Notes under the pieces: generated by a model
The model's input: the letters and a program-made list of their open reading frames with translations, nothing else
Databases searched by the model: none
What the model was told of the DNA's origin: nothing
Translations under genes and position numbers: made by a program
Shown: in pieces, positions 5,532-6,807 of the stretch
Numbering within the stretch: position 1 is the first letter of the stretch
Layout: each line of letters opens with the position of its first letter
NCBI GenBank assembly: GCA_025998355.1
Contig: BNVV01000069.1
Span: 1-6,807, forward strand
Direction: 5' to 3'
Source of the DNA: Endomicrobiia bacterium
Lineage (GTDB): Bacteria; Elusimicrobiota; Endomicrobiia; Endomicrobiales; Endomicrobiaceae
DNA: 6,807 nucleotides

Positions 5532-5554
5532 GGGATAGGATTACCGTCCTACCC
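5532..5554 (+). other. hairpin downstream of copy A
   Basis: GGG-A-TAGGA (5532-5540) pairs with TCCTACCC (5547-5554) around a six-base loop, giving eight base pairs with one bulged A, 15 bases after the copy A stop. The GC content is high for the region. No U-tract follows, so it could be a weak terminator or an mRNA-stabilising 3' structure. The second cassette lacks it at the corresponding place. Confidence 0.35.
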
Positions 5555-5629
5555 AACAATAATAAAAAGCAACATAAGACGTGCTATGCACTGCTTTAAG
5601 TAAGTTTTTATGATTAAGCTCCTTTTCAA

Positions 5630-5876
5630 ATAAAAAGTCTAAAAGAACAGCTTTAACATACATCCAGACAAAAAGACAAGCGACAAAGAGTTTGACCAAT
5701 TGTTATGCGCTTTAGAGAAGCGATATGAATTTAACTGTTCATCGGACTTTTGTGTGCCCAACTTCAATGGTATTGCTATAGCTAGCATGTGTTACAATCA
5801 GAAGCTGGTTGATTCTCTGATTAACATACGTTTTTCAAAAACGGTGGATGCGCAGTCAAATGTAAATAACGGGTAA
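5630..5876 (+). pseudogene. cysteine-containing family protein, copy B, start lost
   Basis: The first 103 bases (5630-5732) align without gaps to 6432-6534, differing at about nine positions. The start codon ATG of the other copy is ATA here, and the initial frame meets TAA at 5654-5656. The family block lies in the +1 frame, open from 5643: TSDKEFDQLLCALEKRYEFN, then C-SSDF-C, VPNFNGIAIASMCYNQKL and a tail to TAA at 5874-5876. The block F-D-x-[FL]-L-C-x-L-E ... E-F is shared with the A and A' products, so B belongs to the same superfamily even though the rest differs. It has no usable start as written. The function is unknown. Confidence 0.55.
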
Positions 5877-5984
5877 CATTGTTGAAGAATTAGAAGTAAA
5901 ACATAAACTTTATCGTGGGGTTGTTCTAAGACGATAATGGTAATTTATGAAAGAGAAATTTTAAAAAAATTGAAGGGTGAAAAC

Positions 5985-6401
5985 ATGAAAAACATAAAAA
6001 ACAATACAAGCATATCGGACTTTGATGATTTTCTCTGTAAGTTAGAGGAGAAAGAAGAGTTTGGTTGTTTTATAATCCGTTGCTGGACAGTATTCGATGA
6101 ACGCTGCAAGTCAGTATTCTGCATTTCCAATACCAATTGCAATGTAGTAACCAGTGACCACGATATAGCGGAAGAGCAAAACAATGACGAACAAGAACTG
6201 ACTACAGAGGATGAACAGGACGATGAAGATGAACTAGACACGGAGGATGAGCAGGACGATGAAGATGAACTAGACACGGAGGATGATCAGGACGATGAAG
6301 ATGAGCCAGAGGGGCGACGCGAATCTGGTTGCTGGATTGTTTGGTGCAGTGGAAATGGAGACAATAAATGTGGGCACTACACTCCTAAGAAAGAGGCATA
6401 A
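5985..6401 (+). CDS. cysteine-rich protein with acidic 12-residue repeats (copy A')
   Basis: This is the only intact member of the local family. I choose the ATG at 5985, not the one at 5937: AAGGG lies seven bases upstream and the paralogue begins at the same place (MKNIKNN versus MRNIKNN). The 138-residue product has an N-terminal block (SDFDDFLCKLEEKEEF, 11-26), a first cysteine module C28-x4-C33-x7-C41-x4-C46, a further C52, three and a half acidic repeats (about 64-108, units like EQDDEDELDTED), and a second module C116-x4-C121-x7-C129 with the same spacing as the first. Both modules begin G-C-[FW]-I. No signal peptide or membrane segment is present, so a cytoplasmic or non-classically exported protein is expected. 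I recognise no known family. Metal binding or disulfide pairing by the modules is inference. Confidence 0.75.
   Translation: MKNIKNNTSISDFDDFLCKLEEKEEFGCFIIRCWTVFDERCKSVFCISNTNCNVVTSDHDIAEEQNNDEQELTTEDEQDDEDELDTEDEQDDEDELDTEDDQDDEDEPEGRRESGCWIVWCSGNGDNKCGHYTPKKEA
6174..6308 (+). repeat. 36-bp acidic repeats (copy A')
   Basis: A first divergent unit of 39 bases at 6174 is followed by two units at 6213 and 6249 that differ at one base in 36, and a partial one from 6285. They encode EQDDEDELDTED-type 12-mers. The same period is used in copy A, but the sequence differs (EQND-x-HELDTDD there), so each array was homogenised separately. Confidence 0.9.
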
Positions 6402-6418
6402 AAAATTATTAAAAAAAA

Positions 6419-6426
6419 GGGGGGGG
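6419..6426 (+). promoter_or_regulatory. G8 tract in the ribosome binding region of copy B'
   Basis: A8 followed by G8, then AGTAA, leads to the ATG at 6432. The G run and GGAG end three to five bases before the start and would act as a closely spaced Shine-Dalgarno site. This is the second G8 tract at a start codon in the window, the other being at rpsP. Confidence 0.4.
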
Positions 6427-6431
6427 AGTAA

Positions 6432-6807
6432 ATGAAAAGTCTAAAAGAACAACTTCAACATACACCCACACAAAAAGACAAGCGACAAAGAGTTTGACTA
6501 ATTGTTATGTGCTTTAGAGGAGCGGTATGAATTTATGAGTAAGGCTGCCCCAACTTTAAGTGTTATACTTGTGGTGCCGTATATATGTGCGGACATATGT
6601 ACTTGGGCTAGGTGCGTTCATTTGGATTTAGGTTTTATAGAGACGCCAGAAGAAAGCTCCAAGAGGCTCATAAAATCATCTTCGTCATCTTCTTCTTCAT
6701 CGACAGATCAAATGTGAAGATTGTGCCATATACTATGACAATATTAGCAAAGGTTGTAAGGTATACAGATGCACAATACGCAAAAAATCATTTTTTTCAT
6801 GCCGAAT
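6432..6807 (+). pseudogene. cysteine-rich family protein, copy B', multiply broken, runs off the window
   Basis: The ATG at 6432 opens MKSLKEQLQHTPTQKDKRQ and stops at TGA (6495-6497). The family block lies in the +1 frame, interrupted by TAA at 6499-6501 where copy B has CAA, and continues LLCALEERYEF. After 6543 the first frame again looks coding, GCPNFKCYTCGAVYMCG, up to TAG at 6609-6611. A third frame is open from 6674 to the window end with CEDCAIYYDN and GCKVYRC. The G-C-x4-C signature thus recurs in two different frames. At least two or three indels and one nonsense change are needed to join the pieces. The gene is probably dead, and its 3' end lies outside the window. Confidence 0.5.

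Noticed and set aside
5937..5984. upstream ATG at 5937 as the start of A'
   Set aside because: It has no good ribosome site. The ATG at 5985 has AAGGG at proper spacing and aligns with the start of the paralogue at 5124.
5052..6277. serine-rich minus-strand frames (5052-5381 and 5945-6277)
   Set aside because: They are the antisense of the acidic GAT/GAA/GAC repeats. The plus strand has the start context, the paralogy and the conserved cysteine modules.

Overview
The window is AT-rich bacterial DNA with two contrasting halves. The left half (about 504-4030) is a conserved housekeeping operon read on the minus strand: rpsP (S16), khpA (KH-domain RNA-binding protein), rimM, trmD, rplS (L19) and rnhB. 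The proteins are intact, except that rimM encodes only the C-terminal PRC-barrel half. A near-consensus sigma70-type promoter lies at 3998-4027. It is followed by a leader of about 250 bases with a 16-codon ORF behind a perfect Shine-Dalgarno sequence, and by an unusual G8 tract at the rpsP ribosome binding site. Two non-core items interrupt the operon: a 139-bp element bounded by perfect 15-bp inverted repeats between trmD and rplS, and a broken mini-lipoprotein gene between rplS and rnhB whose lipobox cysteine position is a TGA stop.

The right half (about 4080-6807) is accessory and decaying. A frameshifted C-terminal remnant of an rve-type insertion-sequence transposase lies just upstream of the operon promoter on the minus strand. 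Next comes a stretch of short broken frames with a strongly purine-rich plus strand. Beyond it is a tandemly duplicated two-gene cassette, called A-B and A'-B' here, encoding small cysteine-rich proteins I do not recognise. They share an N-terminal block (F-D-x-[FL]-L-C-x-L-E ... E-F) and recurrent G-C-x4-C modules. In A and A' the modules are followed by 12-residue acidic repeats encoded by 36-bp DNA repeats. Only A' (5985-6401) is intact. A carries a single-base frameshift, and B and B' carry frame changes, stops and in one case a lost start codon.

The gene order is that of many Bacillota, Elusimicrobiota, Spirochaetota and related lineages. The AT-rich composition, many fresh one-base lesions in homopolymers, a transposase relic and expanding small repeat genes suggest a host-associated bacterium undergoing genome erosion. 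An Endomicrobium-like (Elusimicrobiota) symbiont is one guess, made from general resemblance only. The operon genes serve ribosome assembly and translation fidelity (S16, L19, RimM, TrmD) and RNA binding or processing (KhpA, RNase HII). The function of the cysteine-rich cassette is unknown.
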